This document shows positions 42,872-52,398 of a stretch of DNA of 64,000 nucleotides, piece after piece. The DNA is taken from NCBI RefSeq assembly GCF_036227605.1, contig NZ_CP109487.1:1426001-1490000 (forward strand). Reading direction: 5' to 3'. Both the position numbers and the translations under genes were made by a program. Positions within the stretch are counted from its first letter, which is position 1. Every line of letters begins with the position of its first letter. A model generated the notes under the pieces. It saw only the letters and a list, made by a program, of their open reading frames with translations, had not been told where the DNA came from and did not search any database. This DNA comes from Streptomyces sp. NBC_01439 (GTDB lineage: Bacteria; Actinomycetota; Actinomycetes; Streptomycetales; Streptomycetaceae).

Positions 42872-45800
42872 ATCCGGCTGCACTCGCCACCGCCCTCGGC
42901 GAATACCGCCCCGGCGGGGTCCTGCCCTCGGCACAGGACCTGCTGGCAGCCATCACCCAACTGGAGATCGCCGCCTTCGGCAGTGACCAGGAGATCCCGG
43001 AGGACGTGCTGGCCACGGCGTGGCTCCTGCACGGACTGGCCGCGGTCGAGCCTGAGTCTCCTGGGTTCGACCCGACGCGGACCCGGCGGGCCCTCGCGGT
43101 CAGCGCGCACGTGATGGATCTGGCCTTGGCCGACGAGCGACACTCCCCGACCGAGCGGCTGAGGATCGCCTTCGCCGCCCAGACCGGGTACCGCCGGTGT
43201 GAGCAAGAGCCCAACGCCACCGCCGTCTACCGCCAGGTCAAGAGCCTGGTGAACTTCACTTCCTCGCTCCCGGCGCACATCGACACTTTGTCCCTGGAGG
43301 CCGGTGTCCTGTTCCTGGGGTTCGACCGGCCCGATCTGAACCGGGCCCTGTCCGCGTGGCGTCGGCAGTTCGCGGAGCTCCGTGAGCTGATGGACGGCGA
43401 TCCCCTCGCGGGCACGATGTACGGACCTGCCGAAGCTGTCGTCGAAGCGGTCCACCTCTTGCGCCTGTTTCTCTCATTCGGCGGTCCGGACCGCCTGCAG
43501 AACGCAGAGGAGCTGCTGGGCAGTGTGCTCGACGGCCGGGCCGGCCGCAGTGATCCGTCGGCCCGGTGGGTCGCGGCCCACCTCCTCGGCCTGAGCGGAG
43601 AGATGGCCGCCAGCAGCTTGTACACGCTGCTCCCGGAGGGAACTCCGGACGCGGTTGCCCTGACCTTCGCGCAGTCCGATCCGCCGGTGATGACGCTGTG
43701 GCCCCCTCAGCGCAAGCTGCTGAACCTGGAGCGGGGCAACCCGGTTGACCCCGCCACAGGCCGGAGCCTGATCAGCGTGCCCACCAGCGCGGGTAAGACT
43801 CTGATGGCCCAGCTAGTGATCTGTACCCACCTGGCGCAGAGGCCCGGCCGCGTGGTCTATGTGTCGCCGATGCGCAGCCTGGGCCGGGAGATGCGGGCCG
43901 CGCTGCGGGGCCGGCTGCGGCTGCTGGAGCGCAAGCTGGTCGCCGAGCAGCCGGACTTCCCGCTCGCCGACGGCGGCGGTTCCCTCGTCGGGGACGTGGA
44001 CATCGTGACCCCGGAGCGGCTCATGCACATGATCCGCAACGACCCGGGCGCAGCGCTGGACGAGGTCAGCCTGGTCGTCGTCGACGAGGCCCACCACCTC
44101 GCGCAGGGCCGGCGTGGTTTCGTGCTGGAGAGCCTGCTCGCCCTTCTGCGGACCCGCTCCGACGTCAGGCTGGTGCTGCTGTCCGCCGCTGTGGGCAACC
44201 GGGGTGCGCTGGCGTCGTGGCTGGACCCGGAGCGGCCGGCGGAAGAGGTGTATTTCACCGACGACTGGCGCGGGCCGAGGCGCCTGCACGGCCTCATGTA
44301 CCCGCGGCTACTCAAGGGCCAGGCCGAGCGCACCCCGCGTAAACCGAGCAAGAACCAGCCCTCCACAACCCGGGCCACAGTGCCGGTGGCTCCCCGGCTC
44401 GACGTCCGGCCGACCGCCGCCAGTGGCATCTTCGGCCGGACCTTCCCCGGTGTCGGCACCAGAGCGTATGCCTCTCCCGATTCCTGGCAGTGGAAGGCTG
44501 CCACCAAGCTCAGCGGCGGCATCACGGACTACGAGGTATTCGCCGCCGGGGCCGCCGCCCTGACCCGGGCTGGCAGCGTCCTGATGGTCGTCGCCAGCAA
44601 AGTCATGGCCAGGAACGCCGCGCACGCCATGGCCGATCACCTGGACGTCCGCCCCGAGGCTGCGGCCCTCACCGAGTTCCTGGCCGAGACCCTCGGCGAG
44701 CACCACCCCTTGGTCGACTGCACCCGCCACGGCGTCGCCTTCCACCACGCCGACCTTCCCGACGACGTTCTCCATGCCGTCGAACAAGGACTTCGTGACG
44801 GAGACCTGCTGGCCATCGCGAGCACCACCACCCTCACCGACGGCGTTAACCTCCCGGTGCGCACCGTCATCATCAATCACTCAGTCGAGGGTGATCCCAC
44901 ACGCGGGAACCAGCGCGGACTCAGTCCCGCGAAACTGCTCAACGCTATCGGCCGGGCCGGCCGGGCTGGGCGTGAGAGCGAGGGGTGGGTCATCCTCACG
45001 CGCCCCTACCCGCCCGGGGCCGCGGAGTTCGAGACGCTCAATCCCGACAGCGAGCGGCTCACCGTCACCTCCGAACTGCTCAGCGAAGACGCCCTGCGGT
45101 CACTGGCTCATGCTGAGTGGCAGCTGCACAACTCGCTCGACGGTCTGTTCGGTGTGGTGGGAACCGTCGCGGCCGACTTCGCCACGTTCGTATGGCTCGT
45201 CCTGCAGACCCACGCCGAAATCCTCCACGCACCCGGCGGCCGGTTGGACCCGGTGCGGTCGCTGCTCGCGATGGAGCAGGCCAACGACCCTTCGGTCCCG
45301 GCCCGCTGGATGGCGTTCGCGCGAAAGGTCTCCGCTGTCTACGACGCCACCGACCCTGTTTCGACCCGCCGGTGGGCCAGTACCGGAACCAGCATCGGAT
45401 CCGCCCGCTTCCTCGACAAGGTCGCTGGACGCCTCGCGGAGCAACTCGTCGCCTACGCGGTCCCCGAGGACGCCCCGGACGAGATCAGCGTCTTCTTCGA
45501 GCCGCCCGAGTGGCCGCTGGAGCAGACCTTGGGCTTCCTTACCGAGCAGGGTGCCTTCACGGACCTTCTACAGACACCCGAGACCTACAGGAGCTGGAAG
45601 CTCACCACCCAGGTGACTCCCAGCTTCCGCGGTGACGTGCCGATTGGCGGCGCGGTTCGGGACTGGATCTCCGGCACCTCCATCCCGGAACTGGCCCGTA
45701 CCTGGATGCCGGACGGCATGCCGCCCCACCCCCAGATGCTGGAGCTGACCGTCCAGAGCATCAAGCAGGCCTTCGAGCACGCGATCAGCTGGACAGCCGG

Positions 45801-46371
45801 AGCCCTGATCAACCTCGTCAACACCCATCCCCTGCTGACACCCACTACACCGCGCCTTTTCGCGCAGACGGCCTGGCACATCCGGCACGGTGTCGACACC
45901 GACCAGGCCATCACGCTGTTGACCTCCGGCATCACCTCCCGCCGCCTGGCACATCAGATCGGCCGTGCCGCGGCGGAGGCGGGCATTGGCTCCGGTGAGC
46001 TCCGAACCTGGGTCGCCGATCAGCAGATCGACGGATGGGTCAACGCGTACAAGGCCAACGCGTACGAGGTCGAGGACCTCCTCGACTACGTGAGCAAGCC
46101 AGCCAATCCGCTCAACGAACTGCTGCGAGGTCGCCCCGTGACCATCCCTCTTGCACGGGTAGGACCGGGCACCGGAGACGGGCCGGTCACCCTGGCCCAC
46201 CCGGGCAAGATGCCGGCGACCATCATGGTCAAGCGCGACGGTAACCAGATCGCCGCCATCCCCGCCGCCTGGCATCACGCCGTCCTCACCATGATCGACA
46301 GCGGTCTCGACCTCACCCACCACCTTGAGGCCGAGCAACTGGTGATCACCTCTGCCATGGCCAGCCGGTAG
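42856..46371 (+). CDS. Hachiman-like superfamily 2 helicase (HamB-like)
   Basis: A 1171-residue Ski2-like helicase. Motif I S-T-S-A-G-K-T lies at about residues 308-314, motif II V-V-D-E-A-H-H near 410, motif III L-L-S-A-A-V-G-N near 438, a C-terminal RecA region A-S-T-T-T-L-T-D-G-V-N-L-P near 655, and motif VI A-I-G-R-A-G-R-A-G near 696. An N-terminal 300-residue domain and a long C-terminal helical domain flank the motor. HamB uses ATP to move on DNA and restrain or release HamA. The GTG at 42856 overlaps the nuclease stop by 16 bases, so the two are translationally coupled. Confidence 0.78.
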   Translation: MDRTLDPAALATALGEYRPGGVLPSAQDLLAAITQLEIAAFGSDQEIPEDVLATAWLLHGLAAVEPESPGFDPTRTRRALAVSAHVMDLALADERHSPTERLRIAFAAQTGYRRCEQEPNATAVYRQVKSLVNFTSSLPAHIDTLSLEAGVLFLGFDRPDLNRALSAWRRQFAELRELMDGDPLAGTMYGPAEAVVEAVHLLRLFLSFGGPDRLQNAEELLGSVLDGRAGRSDPSARWVAAHLLGLSGEMAASSLYTLLPEGTPDAVALTFAQSDPPVMTLWPPQRKLLNLERGNPVDPATGRSLISVPTSAGKTLMAQLVICTHLAQRPGRVVYVSPMRSLGREMRAALRGRLRLLERKLVAEQPDFPLADGGGSLVGDVDIVTPERLMHMIRNDPGAALDEVSLVVVDEAHHLAQGRRGFVLESLLALLRTRSDVRLVLLSAAVGNRGALASWLDPERPAEEVYFTDDWRGPRRLHGLMYPRLLKGQAERTPRKPSKNQPSTTRATVPVAPRLDVRPTAASGIFGRTFPGVGTRAYASPDSWQWKAATKLSGGITDYEVFAAGAAALTRAGSVLMVVASKVMARNAAHAMADHLDVRPEAAALTEFLAETLGEHHPLVDCTRHGVAFHHADLPDDVLHAVEQGLRDGDLLAIASTTTLTDGVNLPVRTVIINHSVEGDPTRGNQRGLSPAKLLNAIGRAGRAGRESEGWVILTRPYPPGAAEFETLNPDSERLTVTSELLSEDALRSLAHAEWQLHNSLDGLFGVVGTVAADFATFVWLVLQTHAEILHAPGGRLDPVRSLLAMEQANDPSVPARWMAFARKVSAVYDATDPVSTRRWASTGTSIGSARFLDKVAGRLAEQLVAYAVPEDAPDEISVFFEPPEWPLEQTLGFLTEQGAFTDLLQTPETYRSWKLTTQVTPSFRGDVPIGGAVRDWISGTSIPELARTWMPDGMPPHPQMLELTVQSIKQAFEHAISWTAGALINLVNTHPLLTPTTPRLFAQTAWHIRHGVDTDQAITLLTSGITSRRLAHQIGRAAAEAGIGSGELRTWVADQQIDGWVNAYKANAYEVEDLLDYVSKPANPLNELLRGRPVTIPLARVGPGTGDGPVTLAHPGKMPATIMVKRDGNQIAAIPAAWHHAVLTMIDSGLDLTHHLEAEQLVITSAMASR

Positions 46372-46771
46372 GGCGCCGAAGTTGGCCAGCGCCGGACGGG
46401 CTCGGCCTCGCGGACCTGTCCGGCCGATCATGTGACTGCCGCCTGATCGGATCGCTGTCCCGTGTATGAGGCGGGGTGAACGTGGTGATCTGTCGGGCCC
46501 GTTCCTGCCCGTCAGCAATGATCGATGCGGGCGGTGGCGCGACCTTCGTCACGTGATCGACGGGATCTTGCACCGGGTGCGGACCGGGGTGCGGCCCCTA
46601 TTTGACTCCTGAGCGCGTCTATCCCCCGCTGTCCAGCCCGGCTTCCACAGCAGCGTTCGGGCAAGACGCCACACCCACCGGCCGGATGCGGGCAACGCAA
46701 CTGGCCCCAGGAACCTGCGGTTCCTGGGGCCTGGCCTGGGTGTTGTTCAGCTATGGGGCATGCGTACGGGA
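46372..46771. other. Intergenic region between convergent genes
   Basis: The helicase (plus) and the surface protein (minus) converge here. No convincing gene is seen. The main structure is the hairpin at 46704-46732. Confidence 0.6.
46704..46732. terminator. Bidirectional terminator hairpin
   Basis: GGCCCCAGGAACC and GGTTCCTGGGGCC are exact inverses with a three-base loop (TGC), located just past the surface-protein stop and usable from both sides. Confidence 0.8.
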
Positions 46772-47737
46772 TCAGCCGTTCGGCTGGCCGTCCTGGCTGG
46801 CTTCCCGGCGACGCCGCAGGGCTAGCAGCGCTCCGCCGCCCGCACTGATCAGTAGTCCGGCGCCGGCGAGCAGCCACGACGTGGAGCCGCCGCCGGTCTG
46901 GGCGAGGGAACCCTTCGGTGCGGGGGATGCGGTGCTCGACGCGGTTTCGGTCGGCTGCGGAGCAGCCGAGGTCGGCGCAGTCGTGGACGTGGTGGGCGTG
47001 CTGGTCATGGTGGGGGTGCCCGACGGTGTGGTCGGTGCGGTGGGTGTCGGGGTGGTGGGTGGGTTGGTGAGCTGGTCCTTCTTGGTGTTGGTGAAGGTGG
47101 CGGTGGTCTTCTCGCCGGGCTTGGCGCTGATCTTCACGGGGGTGGAGTTGAGCTGGTAGCCGTCCGGGGCCTTGATCTCAGTGGCGGTGTAGGAGGTGCC
47201 GGTGCGGGCGGAGACATCGATTTTGGTGGTGGCGGTGCCGTCCTTGCCAGTGGTGAGCGTGAGCGGCTTGCCGCCGCCGGCCTGGGGGGTGATGTTGATG
47301 ACGGCGCCGGCGAGCGGCTTGCCGGTGTCCCTGTCCTTCTTGGTCACCGTGACTTCGGCGGGCTTGAACGGGTCGACAACGGTGAGCTTGGCACTCTGGC
47401 CGGGGGTGACGACGATGTCCTGATCCGGGGCGAGGTCGTGGATCGGGCTGCCGGAGTTGGTTTCCTTGAGCCGCCACACTCCCGGGGTGACGCCCTCGAA
47501 GCGCAGGATGCCGTCCTTGCCGGTCCTACCGGTGAGGGCCTTGGTGCCGTTGAGCGTGTCGAGCAGCGAGAACTCTGCCCCGGCCAGGAGGTCGCCGCCG
47601 GGGTCCTTCTTCGTGATCTCGATGTGGCCGGGCTGCGGTTCGGGGGCTTCGGCCCAGGCGGACGGCGCCCAGGTCAGGGTGGCCGCGGCGGCGACGGCTG
47701 CCGGTGCGGTGCGGCGGGAATTGGTGCGGGTACGCAT
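46772..47737 (-). CDS. SpaA-type sortase-anchored surface protein
   Basis: A 321-residue secreted protein. A basic start and Ala-rich hydrophobic stretch, with A-W-A-E as the likely cleavage site near residue 30, form a signal peptide. Two Cna-B/SpaA-like prealbumin domains follow: one with I-E-I-T-K-K-D-P and K-E-T-N-S-G, the other with V-T-V-T-K-K-D-R and A-T-E-I-K-A-P-D-G-Y. The E-T and E-I Glu and their Lys partners could form isopeptide bonds. A Pro/Thr/Ser wall-spanning stretch leads to L-A-Q-T-G, a class E sortase-type LAxTG signal, then a membrane helix and Arg-rich tail. It probably displays an adhesin on the hyphal wall, perhaps for mating contact. Confidence 0.85.
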   Translation of the reverse strand: MRTRTNSRRTAPAAVAAAATLTWAPSAWAEAPEPQPGHIEITKKDPGGDLLAGAEFSLLDTLNGTKALTGRTGKDGILRFEGVTPGVWRLKETNSGSPIHDLAPDQDIVVTPGQSAKLTVVDPFKPAEVTVTKKDRDTGKPLAGAVINITPQAGGGKPLTLTTGKDGTATTKIDVSARTGTSYTATEIKAPDGYQLNSTPVKISAKPGEKTTATFTNTKKDQLTNPPTTPTPTAPTTPSGTPTMTSTPTTSTTAPTSAAPQPTETASSTASPAPKGSLAQTGGGSTSWLLAGAGLLISAGGGALLALRRRREASQDGQPNG

Positions 47738-47809
47738 GCGGTGGAACAGTCTCCTGATGTGGTGGTGGGGTTGCACTGCCGGAATCCCTTGACGGGGCCG
47801 GGACAGACG

Positions 47810-48703
47810 TCAGGGGGTACGGCCAGATGCGACCTGGCCGAGTGCCGGGGCAGGCACAGCGGGCCTGATGGTGGGCGCGGCGGTCAGACCCGGCTGTGCC
47901 TGGGGAGTGCGGTAGCGGTGGGCTGCTGCCTTGACCAGGGCATGCTGGTCTTCCAGGCTCAGGGCGTCGATGCGGGCCAGCGCTTCGGCGGTGCCGGGTC
48001 CGTACGGGCGGCCGGCGGTCTGGGTGATGTGGGCTACGGCCTCGGCCTCGGCAAGGACCCCGTACTCAATAGGCAGGCCGAGCGTGTCGCGGACGCCTTC
48101 GCGGGCGTAGCGCAGGTTCTGCGAGACGGGGATGCCGTCAAGGGTGCCGTACTCGGCGAAGTCGAAGACGAGGAGTGTCGCCTGGCGGAGCAGGTCGAGG
48201 AAGTCGGTGTCCGAAGCCCAGAAGCCGTCCGGGTGATGCAGCCCGGGCGCGTCCAAGATCGGTGTCGTACTCGGCTCCTGGCGCTGGTGTGCGCTCGGGG
48301 GTGCGGCTGGGGCGTGGGTCCACATGGTGGTAAAGGCGGTCACGGCCTGCCGTAGTCCGGTGAGGTCGGCGCCTTGCCAGGGCGGTGGGCCTGAAGGGTG
48401 CCAGTCGCGGATGCGGGCGTACCCGTCGTGGCCTGGGGACTTGCCGCGTGCGGTGTCCCGTTGGGTGAAGGTGTGGTGTTCGGCGAAGGTGAGGGTCTCC
48501 ACGTGGAGGGCGCCTCGGTGGGGGTGGATCACGGTGAGGCGCAGTCCGTCGTATTCGCCGTGGCGGATCGTCGGGGCGAAGTCGATGCGCAGCCGCAGCG
48601 CGGAGTCGGCGGCGAGGGCGGCGTAGTAGCTGTCGCCGACGACGAAGCCGGTGGCGAAGGGCGGGTCGAGTTCGGCGAAGAACTCCTGGGCGTGCAGTGG
48701 CAC
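47810..48703 (-). CDS. Unknown protein downstream of a DUF317 gene
   Basis: A 297-residue protein from GTG 48703 (GGAG lies seven bases ahead). Recognisable patterns include F-V-V-G-D-S-Y-Y-A-A-L, L-T-F-A-E-H-H-T-F-T-Q-R-D, and a helical C-terminal half with Y-G-V-L-A-E-A-E-A-V. Not a family I recognise; similar proteins travel with DUF317 genes. It is separated from the surface protein by 73 bases, so it may share its transcript. Confidence 0.55.
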   Translation of the reverse strand: MPLHAQEFFAELDPPFATGFVVGDSYYAALAADSALRLRIDFAPTIRHGEYDGLRLTVIHPHRGALHVETLTFAEHHTFTQRDTARGKSPGHDGYARIRDWHPSGPPPWQGADLTGLRQAVTAFTTMWTHAPAAPPSAHQRQEPSTTPILDAPGLHHPDGFWASDTDFLDLLRQATLLVFDFAEYGTLDGIPVSQNLRYAREGVRDTLGLPIEYGVLAEAEAVAHITQTAGRPYGPGTAEALARIDALSLEDQHALVKAAAHRYRTPQAQPGLTAAPTIRPAVPAPALGQVASGRTP

Positions 48704-48721
48704 ATGGGCTCCGGGGCGGGG

Positions 48722-49558
48722 TTAGCGGCGTACGGCGGGGCGGGTGCTGGTGGTCCAGCGGGGGACGCTGGTCGTGGTGAGGGCCGGCCGTGGCCTTGTC
48801 CCGGTGCGGCGGTGTACGTCCAGCGGGGTTGGTGCCGGCGGCGGGGGCGGGACGACCGGGGTGAGCTGGACGTGCGGGCGCAGCAGTGGGCTGAGGAAGC
48901 TGTCCCAGCGGGCGACCGGGGCGGGGTCGGCGAGCGCGGTGGTGACCGCGGTGACCAGCGGCACGGGGGTTTCGGTGGAGGCGGTGGCGTACCAGCGGGG
49001 GCCTTTGGGGCCGCCTTCCATGTACCAGCGGGCCTGCAGCGTGGTGATCTCCTGGGCCGGGTCGAGTGGGCCGGTGGCGTACTCGAGGCCGGCCATGCCG
49101 TCGGGGGATCGTAGGGACAGTGCGGAGCCGTAGCCGGTGTACGGGAGTTCCCAACCCTGGTTCAGGAGCGGGGCAACCGCCGTGAACCGGTTCTGGTGTG
49201 CGCCGTTATGGAGGTAGGCCCCCTGGCCGGAGGTGTAGGCAGTGGCGAGTGCGGTGGTGAAGGCGGTGACCAGTTCGGTGGGGGCCGTGTCGTTGAAGCA
49301 GACGCCCCAGGCGGGGGCGGCGAAGGGATCCTGGTAGGCGGTGATGCGCCAGATGCCGTCGTCTTCGCCTTCAGGGAGGAAGCCGAGGCGGACCTTGCGG
49401 TCCGGGGAGGCGAGGTACAGGTTGCCGTACTCGTCGTTGTGGCGGTCAAAGCCGAGGTCGAACAGCGGCTTGAAGGCGGGGTCGACGTTCGCGGCGCTGC
49501 CGGCGAGGTAGCGGGGAGTTACCCACACGTCGCCGTCGATGTCGGAGGTGTCGGTCAA
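48722..49558 (-). CDS. DUF317 domain protein
   Basis: A 278-residue protein with two DUF317 units: W-V-T-P-R-Y-L-A-G-S at the start, V-R-L-G-F-L-P-E-G-E-D-D-G-I-W-R-I-T-A-Y, then P-L-L-N-Q-G-W-E and the second unit. TTG 49558 is the likely start. C-terminal 60 residues are Pro/Thr/Arg rich. It follows the ATP-grasp gene by 20 bases on the same strand. Confidence 0.8.
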   Translation of the reverse strand: MTDTSDIDGDVWVTPRYLAGSAANVDPAFKPLFDLGFDRHNDEYGNLYLASPDRKVRLGFLPEGEDDGIWRITAYQDPFAAPAWGVCFNDTAPTELVTAFTTALATAYTSGQGAYLHNGAHQNRFTAVAPLLNQGWELPYTGYGSALSLRSPDGMAGLEYATGPLDPAQEITTLQARWYMEGGPKGPRWYATASTETPVPLVTAVTTALADPAPVARWDSFLSPLLRPHVQLTPVVPPPPPAPTPLDVHRRTGTRPRPALTTTSVPRWTTSTRPAVRR

Positions 49559-49578
49559 GGGGCTCCAGGTCTCGGGGT

Positions 49579-51057
49579 TCAGGCGGCGGGTGCGACGGTG
49601 ATCGTGATGTTCCGGGTGACCGTGTCAAGGCGCTCGCGGGCCTGATCGGCGTCGGCGGCGGTGACGACGACAAGGCCGACGCGGGCGACGTCGACATCGC
49701 CTTCGGGCGGCAGGGTGACGCGGTCGCCGGGCTCGAGGATCCAGCTGGTCTGGTGCAGCCAGTCGGCTCCGGCGAGGGCAGGGTCGATACCCCGGGCGGT
49801 GACGGTGCCGGAGGTCTCGGGGTAGAGCAGGGCGATGGCCGCGGCCTGGTACCGGGTCGGGGTGAGGTCGGGGCGACGGCCGAGGGCGAGATCGGCGGCG
49901 GCCTGCGGCAGGTCGATGCCGGTGGCGAGCAGGACGAGCTTGCCGATCAGGTCGCCGCCGATGCGGGCGTTGACCTCGACGATGCGCGGTCCGCTCGCCG
50001 TGAGCCGCATCTCCACATGCTGGATGCCGGAGGTGACGCCCAGGGCGGCGACAGCGGCCTGGGCGATGGGGCCGACGTACGGCAGGAGCGGGTCGGCGGC
50101 GTCCACGCTGTGGCCGGTCTCCTCGAAGTACGGGGCGAAGCCCAGTTGCTTGCGGGTGATGGCGACCGGTGTGGTCACGCCCTGGTGGGTGACGCACTCG
50201 ACGGAGATCTCCTCGCCGTCGAGGTACTCCTCCACCAGCACCACCGTGGACTCCCCGCCGTGCAGCTGGGCTCCGGTGGTGGCGAAGGCGAAGGCGTCCG
50301 GGAGCTGCTGCGGGGTATCGACGCGGATGACGCCGACGCTGCCGGCCTGGCCCGCTGGCTTGACGACGACCGGGTAGCCGATGGCCTGGGCCGCCGCTAC
50401 GGCTTCCGCAAGGGTCACGGCCTTCACCGAGGTGGCGGAGGGCACCTGGTGGCGGTCGAACAGGGCGCGGCTGGTGGCCTTGTCGCGGCAGGCCCGCATC
50501 ACGCCGGGCCGGTCGCCGGGCAGGCCGAGGTGGCGGGCGAGGCGGCTGGTGTTGACCAGCAGGGTCTCGTTCCAGGTGAGCACGCCGACGACCGGACGGC
50601 GCGCGGCCAGGGCCTGTCCGGCCGTGATCAGGGAGTCGAGGTCGTAGGGGTCGGCCTGTTCGTGGTCGATGACGTGGGGGTGTTCCCAGGTGAGGGGGGT
50701 GGGGGTGATGACGACGGTGTCGTAGGCGGCGGCGACGGAGGTGAGGCAGTAGCCGCGGTACAGCTCGTCGTTGGGGGCGACGACCAGGACGACGGGGCGT
50801 CCGGTCGGCTGGCGGAGCGGTCGGGGATCGGTCAAGACGGGGTCCTTGTCTGCGGGGGCGGACTGGCGGGCGGCTTCGAGGAGGCTTCGCATGTCGGTGG
50901 CGAGGCCGCCGGGCGCCTGCAGCAGGCGGACCAGCGCGGCGGCCTGGTCGGCGGGCAGGCCGTGGAGGCGGGTGGTCAGGGTGCGGAGCAGTGCGGCGGC
51001 GCAGGCGGCTTGGTCGGCGGTGTAGGCCGAGACGGGTGCTGGTTGGTCGTTGGGCAT
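49579..51057 (-). CDS. ATP-grasp ligase
   Basis: A 492-residue protein. An N-terminal helical region of about 90 residues precedes an ATP-grasp fold: P-V-V-V-K-P-A-G-Q-A-G-S-V-G-V near residue 245, V-L-V-E-E-Y-L-D-G-E-E near 290, and the metal-binding P-R-I-V-E-V-N-A-R-I-G-G-D near 370. This is the carboxylate-amine ligase group that makes peptide-like bonds. No ribosome site is clear at ATG 51057, which lies 17 bases after the MFS stop. Placed directly after an exporter gene, it probably makes a dipeptide-like product that is pumped out; substrate unknown. Confidence 0.85.
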   Translation of the reverse strand: MPNDQPAPVSAYTADQAACAAALLRTLTTRLHGLPADQAAALVRLLQAPGGLATDMRSLLEAARQSAPADKDPVLTDPRPLRQPTGRPVVLVVAPNDELYRGYCLTSVAAAYDTVVITPTPLTWEHPHVIDHEQADPYDLDSLITAGQALAARRPVVGVLTWNETLLVNTSRLARHLGLPGDRPGVMRACRDKATSRALFDRHQVPSATSVKAVTLAEAVAAAQAIGYPVVVKPAGQAGSVGVIRVDTPQQLPDAFAFATTGAQLHGGESTVVLVEEYLDGEEISVECVTHQGVTTPVAITRKQLGFAPYFEETGHSVDAADPLLPYVGPIAQAAVAALGVTSGIQHVEMRLTASGPRIVEVNARIGGDLIGKLVLLATGIDLPQAAADLALGRRPDLTPTRYQAAAIALLYPETSGTVTARGIDPALAGADWLHQTSWILEPGDRVTLPPEGDVDVARVGLVVVTAADADQARERLDTVTRNITITVAPAA

Positions 51058-51074
51058 GGGCAGATCCACGGGGG

Positions 51075-52331
51075 TCAGGGGGTGGCCGGGTGGCGGTGGT
51101 GCATGGCGGGTTCGCGACGCAGGCGCCAGAAGGCTGCGGCGAGGCCGATGGCTTGCAGGGCGGCGCAGGCGGTGAGGACGTGGCCGAGGAGGGCCGGCGG
51201 GGTGAGGGCGACGAGGATGCCGGCGAGGGGGAACGGCAGGAGCATCACGAGGATGGTGATGCTGAGGGTGGCGCCGAAGACCTGTTCGGGGATGAGGTGG
51301 GAGCGCAGGGTGCGCAGCACGACGGTCATGCCGCCCTCGCCGGCCATGAGCACGGCGGTGAGGACCAGGAACTCGGTGTAGGTCCCGGCTTGGGAGACGG
51401 CGAGGCCGGCCGCGGCGGCGACGAGGGCGCTGGCTGCTCCGGTGGGCCACAGGCCGACGCGGTCGATGGCGAAGCGGCAGCAGGCGACCGTGAGGAGGGA
51501 GGCTGCTGCGGCTGCGGACCAGATGACGCCGACGGCGGCGCTGGAGTGCCCGAAGTGCTGGACGACGATGATCGGGGCGGCGGCCTGGAGCATGCCGGTG
51601 GCCACGTTGGAGACGGTGAGGCCGGCGATCAGCCAGGCGAGCGCCGGCAGGGAGATGAGGGTCTTCCAGCCGGTGGCCAGTCCGGTCAGGGCGGAAGCGG
51701 CTGGGTCCACCTGGCGGGGCTCGCGGTGCCAGGGGGCGAGGAGCGCGCCGAGGAGGGAACAGGCGGCGATGGTGGTCAGGGTGCCGGTCACCCCGGCCCA
51801 GTGCAGGAGGAATCCCGCGGCGGCGGGTCCTGCGAGGGTGGCGGTCTGATCGATGCCGAGCAGGACGGACTGCACCCGGTGCGCCCGCTCGCCCGCGTCC
51901 CGGCTGGCGGTGGCGCCGGCGGTCTCGGCCGCGATGTACGAGAACTCGGTGACCACGCCGGTGATGGCGGCGAGGGCCATCACCGTGACTGTCGCGGCGG
52001 CACCACTGACCTGGGGCAGGAGGAACGCGGCGGCCATCACCACCAGGGCGCGCAGCACGGAGGCGATGCGGAAGACCCTTTTGGTGCCGTGCCGGTCGAC
52101 CATCGCCCCGGCCAGGGAGAACGCGGCCAGCCTGGGTACCCACTCCAGGGCGAACGCCAGGCCGGTCAGGGCTGCCGAGCCGGTGGTGGCCAGCACGATC
52201 AGCGGGATGCCGTACGTGGTCATCGCGAAGGCTGCGGCATCCGCGCTGCGGGGAAGGTAGATCTGGCGCAGCAGGGACAGCTGCGGCAGGAGGGCGTGCC
52301 GGGGGCCGGCGATCACGAGCTCGGTGGTCAT
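51075..52331 (-). CDS. MFS transporter
   Basis: A 418-residue membrane protein with about twelve hydrophobic segments. The cytoplasmic loop after the second segment (A-G-A-M-V-D-R-H-G-T-K-R) is the MFS motif A. It belongs to the exporters with 12 helices. ATG 52331 follows a weak GAAAG site. Upstream of it on the strand is the HxlR/small protein set; downstream is the ATP-grasp ligase, with a 17-base gap, so the two are co-transcribed. Role: export of the ligase product or resistance to it. Confidence 0.85.
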   Translation of the reverse strand: MTTELVIAGPRHALLPQLSLLRQIYLPRSADAAAFAMTTYGIPLIVLATTGSAALTGLAFALEWVPRLAAFSLAGAMVDRHGTKRVFRIASVLRALVVMAAAFLLPQVSGAAATVTVMALAAITGVVTEFSYIAAETAGATASRDAGERAHRVQSVLLGIDQTATLAGPAAAGFLLHWAGVTGTLTTIAACSLLGALLAPWHREPRQVDPAASALTGLATGWKTLISLPALAWLIAGLTVSNVATGMLQAAAPIIVVQHFGHSSAAVGVIWSAAAAASLLTVACCRFAIDRVGLWPTGAASALVAAAAGLAVSQAGTYTEFLVLTAVLMAGEGGMTVVLRTLRSHLIPEQVFGATLSITILVMLLPFPLAGILVALTPPALLGHVLTACAALQAIGLAAAFWRLRREPAMHHRHPATP

Positions 52332-52398
52332 CGTCGCTTTCACACAAGAGCGGCGCCCGCCGCGGCGAGCTGAACAGAGAGAAGGAAGAGGAGCGGGG

